Source: Streptomyces sp. NBC_00234 (lineage in GTDB: Bacteria > Actinomycetota > Actinomycetes > Streptomycetales > Streptomycetaceae). Taken from it: a stretch of 64,000 nt of DNA. Below the pieces are notes generated by a model. The model did no database searches. It was not told where the DNA came from and saw only the letters and a program-made list of their open reading frames with translations. The position numbers and the translations under genes were made by a program. Positions within the stretch are counted from its first letter, which is position 1. Every line of letters starts with the position of its first letter. Of this stretch, positions 18,372-27,668 are shown one piece after another. The stretch is taken from assembly GCF_036195325.1 (NCBI RefSeq), contig NZ_CP108101.1, positions 2,790,001 through 2,854,000 on the forward strand. The letters run 5' to 3'.

Positions 18372-19324
18372 CGTCGTCGACCGAGACCACCCTGGCGGAG
18401 CTCGAACAACGGGCCGCCGCCCGCCGCGACCGGCCCTCGTACGGCCATGACGCGCTGATCGCCTGCGACCGGCTGGTGCGCATCTTCACCACGGACGGGG
18501 TGGAGGTGCAGGCTCTCCAGGGTCTCGACCTGCTCGTCACCGAGGGCGAGTTGATGGCCCTGGTCGGCGCGTCGGGCAGCGGCAAGTCGACGCTGATGAA
18601 CATCCTGGCGGGCCTCGACGTGCCCACGGCCGGATCGGCGAAGGTCGCGGGCTGCGATCTGCTGTCCATGGGCAAGAAGGAACGGCTGCGCTACCGCCGT
18701 GACGTGGTGGGGTTCGTCTGGCAGCAGACCGCCCGCAATCTCCTCCCGTACCTCACCGCGGTCCAGAACATCACGCTGCCGATGCAACTGCGCGGCGGCG
18801 GCCGGAACTCCGAACGGGCCGCCCGCGCCGAGTCCTTGCTTCAGATGCTGGATGTGGCGGACTGCCGCGACCGGCGCCCGCAGCAGATGTCCGGCGGCCA
18901 GCAGCAGCGGGTCGCGATCGCGGTGGCCCTGGCCAACTCCCCCTCGGTGCTCCTCGCCGACGAACCGACCGGCGAGCTCGACTCGGCCACCGGTGAGCAG
19001 GTCTTCGCCGCGTTCCGCCGTGCCAACGAGGAGCTGGGCACGTCGATCGTGATCGTGACCCACGACCAGGCGGTGGCGAGCGAGGTGCGCCGTACGGTCG
19101 CCATCCGCGACGGCCGTACGTCCTCCGAGGTGCTGCGGCGCACCGAGGTCGACGCGGCGACGGGCCAGGAGTCGCAGGTGGCCCGCGAGTACGCGATGCT
19201 CGACCGCGCGGGCCGGCTCCAGCTGCCCGCCGACTACACCGAGGCGCTGGGCATGGAGCACCGGGTGATGCTGGAGCTGGAGCAGGACCACATCGGGGTG
19301 TGGCCGGACGGACGGCAGGAGTAG
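18368..19324 (+). CDS. ABC transporter ATP-binding protein (MacB/LolD type)
   Basis: The 318-residue ATPase has Walker A GASGSGKST (~residue 72), a Q-loop in VGFVWQQ, signature MSGGQQQR (~175), Walker B VLLADEPTGELD (~195) and an H-loop in IVIVTHDQAV. The MacB/LolD subclass is recognised by the EPTGELDSATG segment and the pairing with FtsX permeases. A ~75-residue C-terminal tail after the nucleotide-binding domain is unusual for the subclass. The ATG overlaps the upstream stop. A strong hairpin follows directly, so this is the operon's last gene. Confidence 0.93.
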   Translation: MTSSTETTLAELEQRAAARRDRPSYGHDALIACDRLVRIFTTDGVEVQALQGLDLLVTEGELMALVGASGSGKSTLMNILAGLDVPTAGSAKVAGCDLLSMGKKERLRYRRDVVGFVWQQTARNLLPYLTAVQNITLPMQLRGGGRNSERAARAESLLQMLDVADCRDRRPQQMSGGQQQRVAIAVALANSPSVLLADEPTGELDSATGEQVFAAFRRANEELGTSIVIVTHDQAVASEVRRTVAIRDGRTSSEVLRRTEVDAATGQESQVAREYAMLDRAGRLQLPADYTEALGMEHRVMLELEQDHIGVWPDGRQE

Positions 19325-19326
19325 GA

Positions 19327-19368
19327 CCGGAGGCCGCGCACACCCCCCACGGGATGCGCGGCCTCCGG
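19327..19368. terminator. Bidirectional hairpin terminator
   Basis: The 14-bp perfect arms CCGGAGGCCGCGCA (19327-19340) and its complement (19355-19368) enclose a 14-nt loop. It lies between convergent genes (ABC ATPase ending 19324 and subtilase ending 19390), so it can serve both. There is no U-tract, as is common in this group. Confidence 0.88.
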
Positions 19369-19389
19369 CGTTCTGTGGGCCCCTCCTGA

Positions 19390-22300
19390 TCAGCGCACGT
19401 GCACCGCGTGGATCACGGTCTGGTCGATGCTGCTGCCCGCGGCGTTCTCGCCGTGGATCCGCAGGGAGATCCCCTTGGCCCCCTTCGGGGCGTTCAGGGC
19501 TCCGGTGACCGTGCCCTTGTACGTCGCGACCAAGATCTTCTTCCAGGTCGCACCCTCGTCGTACGAGACCTCGATGGTGCCCTTGGTCAGTGCCGCGCGG
19601 GTGCCGTCGGGGTTACGGAAGGACACCGAGACCGGGTGGTACTTCCCGGCGGTGACGGTGGAGTCCAGTGCCACGCCCTCCAGGTCGTAGTCGGCCTGGA
19701 GCAGCGGGAGCATGGCCTTGGCGTCTCCGTCGACATGGGCCGAGGAGAAGTTCCAGGCGGTGTGCTGCTCCGTGCTGACGTTCCACCACATGTTGGTGCG
19801 CTTGGCGTCCGCCTCGATGCGGTACTGCGACTTCTCCTGGGGCAGGTTGTTGACCGCGACCCAGGAGTTGGGGGCGCTGCCGAGCAGGGCCCCGTTCCGG
19901 TAGAGGCGGAACTCGGTCTCGTCGCCGTCGGCGTTGCGGCCACCGTACTCGTAGAAGTCGGACGGGCCCGTGGCGTACTTCGGGATCGCGACGATCATCG
20001 AGTCGCCCTTGCGGTACGGCTGCTGGCTTCCCGTCGGGTCGGAACCGGGGCCGGGAGTGCCCGCATGCAGCACCGGCTTGAACCACTCCTGGGTGGAGCG
20101 GCTGCCCGGCCGGTAGGAGGCGGCGGCCGAGTAGTACGGCTGGGCCGAGAGGTACCCCGAAAGGTAGGCCGTGCGGGACCACTTGGTGTTCGCGGCGGTC
20201 AGGTAGGCACGCTGACTGGTTCCGAGGTGGGCCGTGTCGAACAGGCCGATACCGACGCCGGTGACGGTGCTCTGCCCCTGCCAGGCGGCCTGGGTGTAGA
20301 GCTCGCTCTCCGACTTCGGGGCGGGCGAGTAGTCCCGTGTCGTGACCTCCGCCAGATCGGAGGCCAAGGGGGCATACGTCTGATTCGCAGGGACAGCGCC
20401 GTTGTGACCGTTCACCAGCGCGTACAGGTAGGACGGTGTGAGCTCACCCGTGAGCCGCACGGTGACACTGCCCTGCGCGACCGCCGCGGCGACCCGGTCG
20501 CCCTCCCCCTTGGGCACGCTGAACACGGGCACCTTGACGGGGGAGCCGCCGAAGAACGGCTCGTCGACGCTGTTGACGAGCATCACCGCCGCCGCACCCG
20601 CGTCCGCGAGTCGGGGCAGCAGGGTGTTCAGGGGTTCGCTGCCCACCCGGACCAGCGCGAGCTTTCCGGTCACGGCGTGCGCGGCGAGGTCGTCGGCGCT
20701 TCCGGTACCCGCGTCGGCGACGGTGAGCCGGCGGCTGCCCTGGAAGCGGGCGGTCAGGTTGATGGACTGCGTGGAGAGGTCGAGCGTGCCGGTCGGCAGC
20801 ATCGCCCGCGCGGTGAACGGCCGGGCCTGCAGATTCTGGAACACGGTGGACGTGAGCATGCCGTCCCGGGCAGCGGCGGAGGGCAACAGGTAATGGGGGC
20901 CGGAGCCTCCTATCAGGCTGGCACTCACCCCTACGTTCTGCTCCGAGGACATGCGCGAGACATTGACGCTCATCCCGCGTTCCTCAGCCGGCAGGGGCGT
21001 CTTCGCCCGGATCCTGGCCGCGTCACGGCCGTCGGCGGACAGGGACACGTCGCGGTCGGTGACATCGACGTCGGGCAGGATGAAGGTCACCGCCGTGCCG
21101 CTCTTCATCACGTGTCCGAGGACGGTGTACCGGCCGGGCTTCACCGAGGTGCCGAAGGTGCCGTCGGATCCTCGGCGCAGCGTCACGGGGGGTTTGTTGT
21201 CGCGCAGGTTGTAGAGCGAGGCCGATACCACGTCGGGAGCGCTGCCGTCGGGCATCACCGCCTTCAGTCCGACCCTGAAGGTCGGCAGGGCACGGCTCAG
21301 GGCCACGGTTGCGTGCGCGGTGACGCCGTCACCGGTGGCCGTGATCGTGCCGGTGTAGGTGCCACCGGTGGTGGCGAGGTCGGGGTCGACGGTGACCTCG
21401 ACGCCCTGGCTGCCGCCTGCGGGCAGGGTGATGCTGCTGCTGCCCAGGGCGAGCGCCCCGGCCACCTCGGAGCCGCCGTCCAGGGAGAGCGCGCCCGACA
21501 GGGCGAGGGTGATCTCCTTGTCGGCGGTGTTGTGGAAGGTGACCGTCCTGGTGACCGGCTCGGAGGTGGCTCCCTGCGCGTAGCTGCCGAAGGAGGCGTT
21601 GGTGGCCCAGACACTCGCGCGGATGGCGGTGGTCAGGTCGACCCGCCCGGAGCCCTCGGCGAAGCCGCCGTTGCCGCTGGTCCTCGCGCTGGACATGAGG
21701 GCGCCCTTGAGGGTCGCGGCGTCCCAGTCCGGGTGTTCCTGCGCGAGGATCGCGGCGGCGCCCGAGACGTGCGGGGTGGCCATCGACGTACCGCTGGCGG
21801 ATGTGTAGCCGGCCTCGGCCGGGGTGCCCATGGCGGTGCCTGCCGCGCGGGCGGCGACGATGTTCACGCCCGGGGCGGCGATGTCCGGCTTCATGGCCTT
21901 GTCACCGAAGCGCGGGCCCCGGCTGGAGAACGAGGCGATCTTGTCCTGGTCGTCGACCGCCGCCACGGTCAGGGCCGCGTCGGCAGCGCCGGGCGTGCCG
22001 ACGGTGCTCTCGTCGGGGCCCACGTTGCCCGCCGCGACGACGAAGAGGGTGCCGGTGTCCTTCGTCAGAGTGTTCAGGGCCTGACTCATCGGGTCGGTGC
22101 CGTCGGTGAAGGTGTTCGCCCCGAGGCTCATGCTGACGACCTTGGCACCGCTGTGCGCGGCCCATTCCATGCCCGCGAGCACCCCGGACTCCGTACCGGA
22201 GCCGTTGTCGCCGAGCACCTTGCCGATCAGCAGCTTCGCGCCGGGGGCAACACCCTTGTACTTTCCGCCCGATGCCGCGCCGGAGCCGGCGACGGTGGAG

Positions 22301-23109
22301 GCGACATGGGTGCCGTGCCCGTGGCGGTCGACCGCGTCGGCCGAGGTGGAGAAGTTACGGGCCTCGTCGATCCGGTCCGAGAGGTCGGCGTGGGTGGCGT
22401 CGATTCCCGTGTCGAGGATGGCGACCTTCGTGCCGGAACCGTCGTAGCCGGCCGCCCATGCGGTGGGGGCGCCGATCTGCGGGACGCTCTTGTCGAGGGT
22501 GGGAGTGACCTTGCCGTCGAGCCACACCTTCCGTACCCCATCGGCCAGTTGCTTCGCCGTGGCACCGTCCTGTGTGTCCCGCAGCCCTGCCCAGAACTCC
22601 TGCGCCTTCTCCGGTGCGACCTCCGCGGCCGTCGCCCTGATCGCCGACAACCTCCGCACCTGCCGGGAGTCGGCCGGCGCCTTCGCCGACGCGTCGGCGT
22701 TCTGCACGATCAGCGGCAGGTCGTTGCCGTCGGCGTATCCCTGCTCGATCAGTGCGCCGACCTCGAAGAGGCGCGGGTCCAGAACCCCGGAGTCCAGCAG
22801 TGGCCGGGCCTCCTCCGGGACGACGGTGATGTCCTTGCCGTGCTGGAGGATCGAGGCGGTCCCGGTCGGACTGTCGGAGTCGGGGGCGAACGACACCTGC
22901 CGGTCGGTGCCGCTGCCGGTGATCACGACCCGGTCGCCGGTGACCAGCCGCACGGTGTGGGCGGATTTCGCCACGGCCGAGGGCCTGAGAACGGACACGG
23001 CCGGATCGTCGGCCGGAGAGGCACCTGCCGGAGCGGCGATACCGGCGGCCATCAGCGCCGTCAGCACCGTCACAGCAGGCACGGACGCCTGGCTGAGTAA
23101 TCTGCGCAT
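19390..23109 (-). CDS. Secreted S8 subtilisin-like serine protease, large
   Basis: The 1239-residue protein begins with a classical signal peptide (MRRLLSQASV, hydrophobic core, AGA-SPADD cleavage region near residue 30). A propeptide-like region to ~215 has the HTVRLVTGDRVV motif common in Streptomyces subtilases. The catalytic domain carries the triad Asp233 (VAILDTGID), His265 (HGHGTH) and Ser442 (GTSMATPHVSG), with oxyanion Asn362 (AAGN). After it come strand-rich domains, a PA-like segment (~780-880) and a jelly-roll-like C-terminus. The ATG at 23109 has AAGGAGC upstream; the frame extends 20 codons further without such a site. Most of the protein is accessory sequence beyond the ~300-residue catalytic core, suggesting substrate or cell-wall binding. 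Confidence 0.94.
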   Translation of the reverse strand: MRRLLSQASVPAVTVLTALMAAGIAAPAGASPADDPAVSVLRPSAVAKSAHTVRLVTGDRVVITGSGTDRQVSFAPDSDSPTGTASILQHGKDITVVPEEARPLLDSGVLDPRLFEVGALIEQGYADGNDLPLIVQNADASAKAPADSRQVRRLSAIRATAAEVAPEKAQEFWAGLRDTQDGATAKQLADGVRKVWLDGKVTPTLDKSVPQIGAPTAWAAGYDGSGTKVAILDTGIDATHADLSDRIDEARNFSTSADAVDRHGHGTHVASTVAGSGAASGGKYKGVAPGAKLLIGKVLGDNGSGTESGVLAGMEWAAHSGAKVVSMSLGANTFTDGTDPMSQALNTLTKDTGTLFVVAAGNVGPDESTVGTPGAADAALTVAAVDDQDKIASFSSRGPRFGDKAMKPDIAAPGVNIVAARAAGTAMGTPAEAGYTSASGTSMATPHVSGAAAILAQEHPDWDAATLKGALMSSARTSGNGGFAEGSGRVDLTTAIRASVWATNASFGSYAQGATSEPVTRTVTFHNTADKEITLALSGALSLDGGSEVAGALALGSSSITLPAGGSQGVEVTVDPDLATTGGTYTGTITATGDGVTAHATVALSRALPTFRVGLKAVMPDGSAPDVVSASLYNLRDNKPPVTLRRGSDGTFGTSVKPGRYTVLGHVMKSGTAVTFILPDVDVTDRDVSLSADGRDAARIRAKTPLPAEERGMSVNVSRMSSEQNVGVSASLIGGSGPHYLLPSAAARDGMLTSTVFQNLQARPFTARAMLPTGTLDLSTQSINLTARFQGSRRLTVADAGTGSADDLAAHAVTGKLALVRVGSEPLNTLLPRLADAGAAAVMLVNSVDEPFFGGSPVKVPVFSVPKGEGDRVAAAVAQGSVTVRLTGELTPSYLYALVNGHNGAVPANQTYAPLASDLAEVTTRDYSPAPKSESELYTQAAWQGQSTVTGVGIGLFDTAHLGTSQRAYLTAANTKWSRTAYLSGYLSAQPYYSAAASYRPGSRSTQEWFKPVLHAGTPGPGSDPTGSQQPYRKGDSMIVAIPKYATGPSDFYEYGGRNADGDETEFRLYRNGALLGSAPNSWVAVNNLPQEKSQYRIEADAKRTNMWWNVSTEQHTAWNFSSAHVDGDAKAMLPLLQADYDLEGVALDSTVTAGKYHPVSVSFRNPDGTRAALTKGTIEVSYDEGATWKKILVATYKGTVTGALNAPKGAKGISLRIHGENAAGSSIDQTVIHAVHVR

Positions 23110-23291
23110 GGTCGGAAAGCTCCTTCGCCTCGAGTGAATCGCTGTGCACCCGATGCGGAACTCTCCCAACCCTCACTCCCTGCGCATAGATGACAACGTG
23201 GCGCATGCATGCCACCTGACACACATACGCCACGGGTCTCAACCAGGTTCGCCCGTCAGGGACTTGAGTCGAGAGGGACCGGTTACCCGGT

Positions 23292-23975
23292 TCAGTGCGT
23301 GCTGCCGACCGTCACCGCGAGGTTCCCGAGCCCGCCGCCCGCACCGCGGACGATGACGGAGCCGAAGGGTGTGCGCAGCCGGAGCCACGGGCCCGAGGCC
23401 AGCAGGGTCACCGGGAAGTCCGGTGCGGCGCGCAGGAAGCCCAGGGACTGGGCGGCGTGGACGGCGCGCAGCGGAAGCTGCGTGGTGCCGACGGTGCGGG
23501 ACCAGATCTCGCGGCCGAGCCGGTCGCGTTCGGCCCTGGTACGGCGGTCCTCGGGCAGTTCCTCGTCGCGGGTACGGAACTCCGCGACAGCGGCCGTGAG
23601 CTGGGCGCGCAGGGCCATCGGGTCCGGCAGTCCGGACCGTTCGCGCCAGCCGCCGCGCGGCGGGAGCACGCCCGTCCACGGCGGTCCCGTGACCGGCGCG
23701 GGGACGGCGCCGGAGCCGGTCGACTCCTCCAGCGATTCGAGGAGTTCACCGGCGGACACGGTCACGTCGAACTCGTGCGTGCCGGTCAGCCGCGCCGTCC
23801 GGATCGCGAGGACCTCGAACGACGGCGGCCGGCCGAACACGGCCAGTGCGCCGCCGCCGGCCTGCAGGCGGACGGCGGCGGCCCGGTCGTAGTGGAGCAG
23901 CCGGCCGAGGAAGGCGGCGAGATCCGCCGCCTCCCTCGCGTCGGCGAACTGCAGCGACCGCACGGGCACCGTCAT
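23292..23975 (-). CDS. Conserved-looking hypothetical protein (227 aa)
   Basis: I do not recognise a domain. The protein is cytoplasmic, without signal peptide, and mixes strands and helices. The region ~100-160 (RERSGLPDPMALRAQLTAAVAEFRTRDEELPE) looks helical and charged. Codon use is typical of the genome. The ATG overlaps the stop of the upstream thioesterase gene (ATGA), so it is the third cistron of the ettA-thioesterase operon. The frame stays open far upstream, but that part is a shadow of the thioesterase and ettA. Function unknown. Confidence 0.75.
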   Translation of the reverse strand: MTVPVRSLQFADAREAADLAAFLGRLLHYDRAAAVRLQAGGGALAVFGRPPSFEVLAIRTARLTGTHEFDVTVSAGELLESLEESTGSGAVPAPVTGPPWTGVLPPRGGWRERSGLPDPMALRAQLTAAVAEFRTRDEELPEDRRTRAERDRLGREIWSRTVGTTQLPLRAVHAAQSLGFLRAAPDFPVTLLASGPWLRLRTPFGSVIVRGAGGGLGNLAVTVGSTH

Positions 23976-24394
23976 ACTGCGGCGGGCTCCTCGGCCAGGA
24001 ACTCCTGGAGGAAGAGCTTCTCCTCCGGGGAGATCCGCCGGGGCCGCTCCTCGGCCAGGTTGTACGGGACGACAACGGTCGACGCCCGTACGTACACCTG
24101 CTCCGGGTCCTTGATCTCGTACGCGATCGTGAGCGAAGCGGCACCTATCTTCGTGACCCACGACTCGACGGTCACCGGGGCGTGCCGGTGGACCAGCGGC
24201 CGTACGTAGTCGATCTCGTGCCGGGCCACGACGGACCCGCCCGAGAAGGACGGCGAGCCGTCCCCCGGCGCCAGCCGGAACATGAAGTCGATGCGCGCCT
24301 CCTCCAGATAGCGGAGGAAGACCACGTTGTTGACGTGGCCGAAGGCATCCATGTCCGACCAGCGCAGCGGGCAGCTGTAGATATGACGAGCCAA
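23972..24394 (-). CDS. Hotdog-fold acyl-CoA thioesterase (4HBT family)
   Basis: The ~140-residue protein has the 4HBT hallmarks: RWSDMDAFGHVNNVVFLRYLEEARIDFM with the catalytic-type Asp in DAFGHVNN, and strands VVARHEIDYVRPLVHRHAPVTVESWV. It should hydrolyse acyl-CoA thioesters; the substrate cannot be told. I take the TTG at 24394 as start because it lies five bases after the ettA stop with GAGG upstream and similarity begins there. A longer frame to 24514 would overlap ettA by over 100 bases. It is translationally linked to ettA upstream and overlaps the next gene by four bases. Confidence 0.85.
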   Translation of the reverse strand: MARHIYSCPLRWSDMDAFGHVNNVVFLRYLEEARIDFMFRLAPGDGSPSFSGGSVVARHEIDYVRPLVHRHAPVTVESWVTKIGAASLTIAYEIKDPEQVYVRASTVVVPYNLAEERPRRISPEEKLFLQEFLAEEPAAV

Positions 24395-24399
24395 GACGA

Positions 24400-26064
<1,665 letters not shown>

Positions 26065-26336
26065 GAGAAACCGTCCGGCAGCAATAGAGGTGTGGGCAGA
26101 TACACCCCATCTTGCCTGACGGCTACCTCTTGACGGAAACCAGTCTCATCAGGGACCTGTGACCTGCCCCTTCACCATGAGGGCCGGTAGCCGACCCGTC
26201 ACCGGTCGTCGCGCTCGATCCACGTCGACGGCCTCGATGGCGCCGGCGCGCGTGGCGGAGACGGGGTGGCAGGGGCGGCGGACCGCGGTCGGGAGGCGCT
26301 TGAGCGCCCCACGGCGGCGTCGCTGCCAGGACGGTT
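26065..26336. other. Non-coding stretch upstream of ettA
   Basis: The 272 bases include the leader of ettA (minus strand). Short frames here lack codon bias or family features. I see no convincing terminator and no unambiguous -35/-10 pair. Confidence 0.5.
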
Positions 26337-26537
26337 TCAAGAGCGCTGTCGCCCCTCTGCGGCGAGTGCGTTCGACAGCCTGTACCGGATCCGCACGTTC
26401 CGGTACTCCACGCCGACGTCGACCGGATCGGCCAGGTTCGTCCTCGTGCACACCGTGACCGAGCGAGTGCCGGGGCTCCCACTGAATCGGACGTCCGCCC
26501 GCGGTGCTTCGCGGAAACGGAGCCGGTCGGCCGCCAC
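26337..26537 (-). CDS. Small orphan frame with real codon bias, start unclear
   Basis: A ~66-residue frame (GTG at 26537) ending RYRLSNALAAEGRQRS shows the strong third-position GC expected of a real gene. It reads like a compact protein (LRFREAPRADVRFSG ... NLADPVDVGVEYRNVRIRYR). The coding character extends upstream of the GTG, through AEIEFTTT, to the stop of the previous gene at 26580, with no start codon in frame. The nearest ATG (26575) is in the +1 frame. Either a non-standard start or a small frameshift near the start is therefore likely. It follows the hypothetical gene 26580-27401 by 42 bases on the same strand. Function unknown. Confidence 0.5.
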   Translation of the reverse strand: MAADRLRFREAPRADVRFSGSPGTRSVTVCTRTNLADPVDVGVEYRNVRIRYRLSNALAAEGRQRS

Positions 26538-26579
26538 GGTGGTGGTGAACTCGATCTCCGCGTGCCGGTGTTCATGCCT

Positions 26580-27401
26580 TCACGGAGGGTGGCCGTCGTC
26601 CTCCTTCTCCCGCACCCGCTTCGTCTTGCGACGAGGCGCTTCAGCACTCCGTCGCGCCCGCCCCTCGTCACCTTCGGCGGCCCGGCGCCTTCGCGCGGGT
26701 CCTTCGCGCGCGGGCTTCTTCTCCGCGCGGCCTCTCGTGCCCCCGGCCTTCTTGGCGCGCTTGGCGCGCTTGGCGCCGCCACTCTCCGTGTCGGTGTCCG
26801 GCAGCGTGTCGCCGACCCGCGCAGCGGCTCCCTCCACCGTGTCCCCGGTCCGTTCCGCGAGCTCCGCGACCGCGCTGCCCGTGTCGTCACCCAGGCTCTC
26901 GACCGCGGCCCCGGCTCCGCGCCCCACGTCCTCCACCGCCCTGCCGGCACCACGCCCGACCTCGTCGAGCGTACGGCCGGCCCCGGTGCCCACCTCACGC
27001 GCGGCGGCCCCGACGCCCGAGGTCAGGTCCCTGAGGATGTCCGGGTTTCGGTCGATGGTCGTCAGAACCCTGCCAATGGCCTCCACGACGTTGTCCAGGC
27101 GCACCTTCAGCAGCGCCTGCGCCTCCACGCCCTTGATGTCGAGATGGACGGCGCCCAGCTCCACGTACGCCCCCACATTCAGCCGGAGCAGGTCGTGCAC
27201 CTCCGCCTGGAGCGACACCCTCGCGCGCAGGTCCTCGACGTCCAGGGCGATCTCGTCGACCTTCAGCAGGGGGATGTCGAGGAGAACGTCCGGCTCCTCG
27301 GACTCCGCACCGACGGGCTCCTCGTCGGCGTATTCGTCGATGTCATCGACGTCGGCTTCCGGCACATCCTCTGTGCCCTCGTCTGTGCCCTCGTCGTCCA
27401 T
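26580..27401 (-). CDS. Hypothetical protein: acidic N-terminus, amphipathic repeats, Lys/Arg tail
   Basis: This 273-residue protein shows three compositional zones. Residues 1-40 are strongly acidic. Residues ~40-115 (LLDIPLLKVDEIALDVEDLRARVSLQAEVHDLL) look folded. Residues ~130-200 contain Gly/Ala-rich 11-residue-like repeats (VGRGAGRAVED, VGRGAGAAVES, ERTGDTVEG). The last ~65 residues are Lys/Arg/Ala-rich like histone H1 tails. The repeats suggest amphipathic helices, and the tail suggests nucleic-acid or membrane binding. The ATG at 27401 has GAGGAGC upstream and is preferred to a longer frame to 27464. No named family is recognised. Confidence 0.82.
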   Translation of the reverse strand: MDDEGTDEGTEDVPEADVDDIDEYADEEPVGAESEEPDVLLDIPLLKVDEIALDVEDLRARVSLQAEVHDLLRLNVGAYVELGAVHLDIKGVEAQALLKVRLDNVVEAIGRVLTTIDRNPDILRDLTSGVGAAAREVGTGAGRTLDEVGRGAGRAVEDVGRGAGAAVESLGDDTGSAVAELAERTGDTVEGAAARVGDTLPDTDTESGGAKRAKRAKKAGGTRGRAEKKPAREGPARRRRAAEGDEGRARRSAEAPRRKTKRVREKEDDGHPP

Positions 27402-27596
27402 GGCGCTCCTCGAGAACGCGTACGGAATGGGATCCGGGATCTTTCCGATCCTTCCACCGCCCATGGGGGGCCGCCACCGGTCGGCAGGCTGCCCGCCGCC
27501 GCCCCGGAGGGTGTTCCGGGCGCTGTGCGGGGCCGACCTCCCGAGCGCTGCCCCCGGTACGCGCTCCGGACGCCTCCGCCCGGATCCGGGAACGCC

Positions 27597-27630
27597 CCGG
27601 GCCCGGTACGCGGAGGCGTACCGGGCCCGG
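27597..27630. terminator. Strong hairpin downstream of thioester wall-protein gene
   Basis: Perfect 15-bp arms (CCGGGCCCGGTACGC and its complement) enclose a GGAG loop, 39 bases past the stop of the minus-strand gene ending at 27669. The GC-rich arms and tight tetraloop make it a convincing intrinsic-type terminator without U-tract. Confidence 0.85.
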
Positions 27631-27668
27631 AACAGGCGCGTGATCAGGGTGCGCCGGTGGTCATTCGC

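Noticed and set aside
19399..23100. Plus-strand frame of 1233 codons opposite the subtilase
   Set aside because: The subtilase on the minus strand has a catalytic triad and signal peptide; the plus frame is Gly/Arg/Val-rich without motifs.
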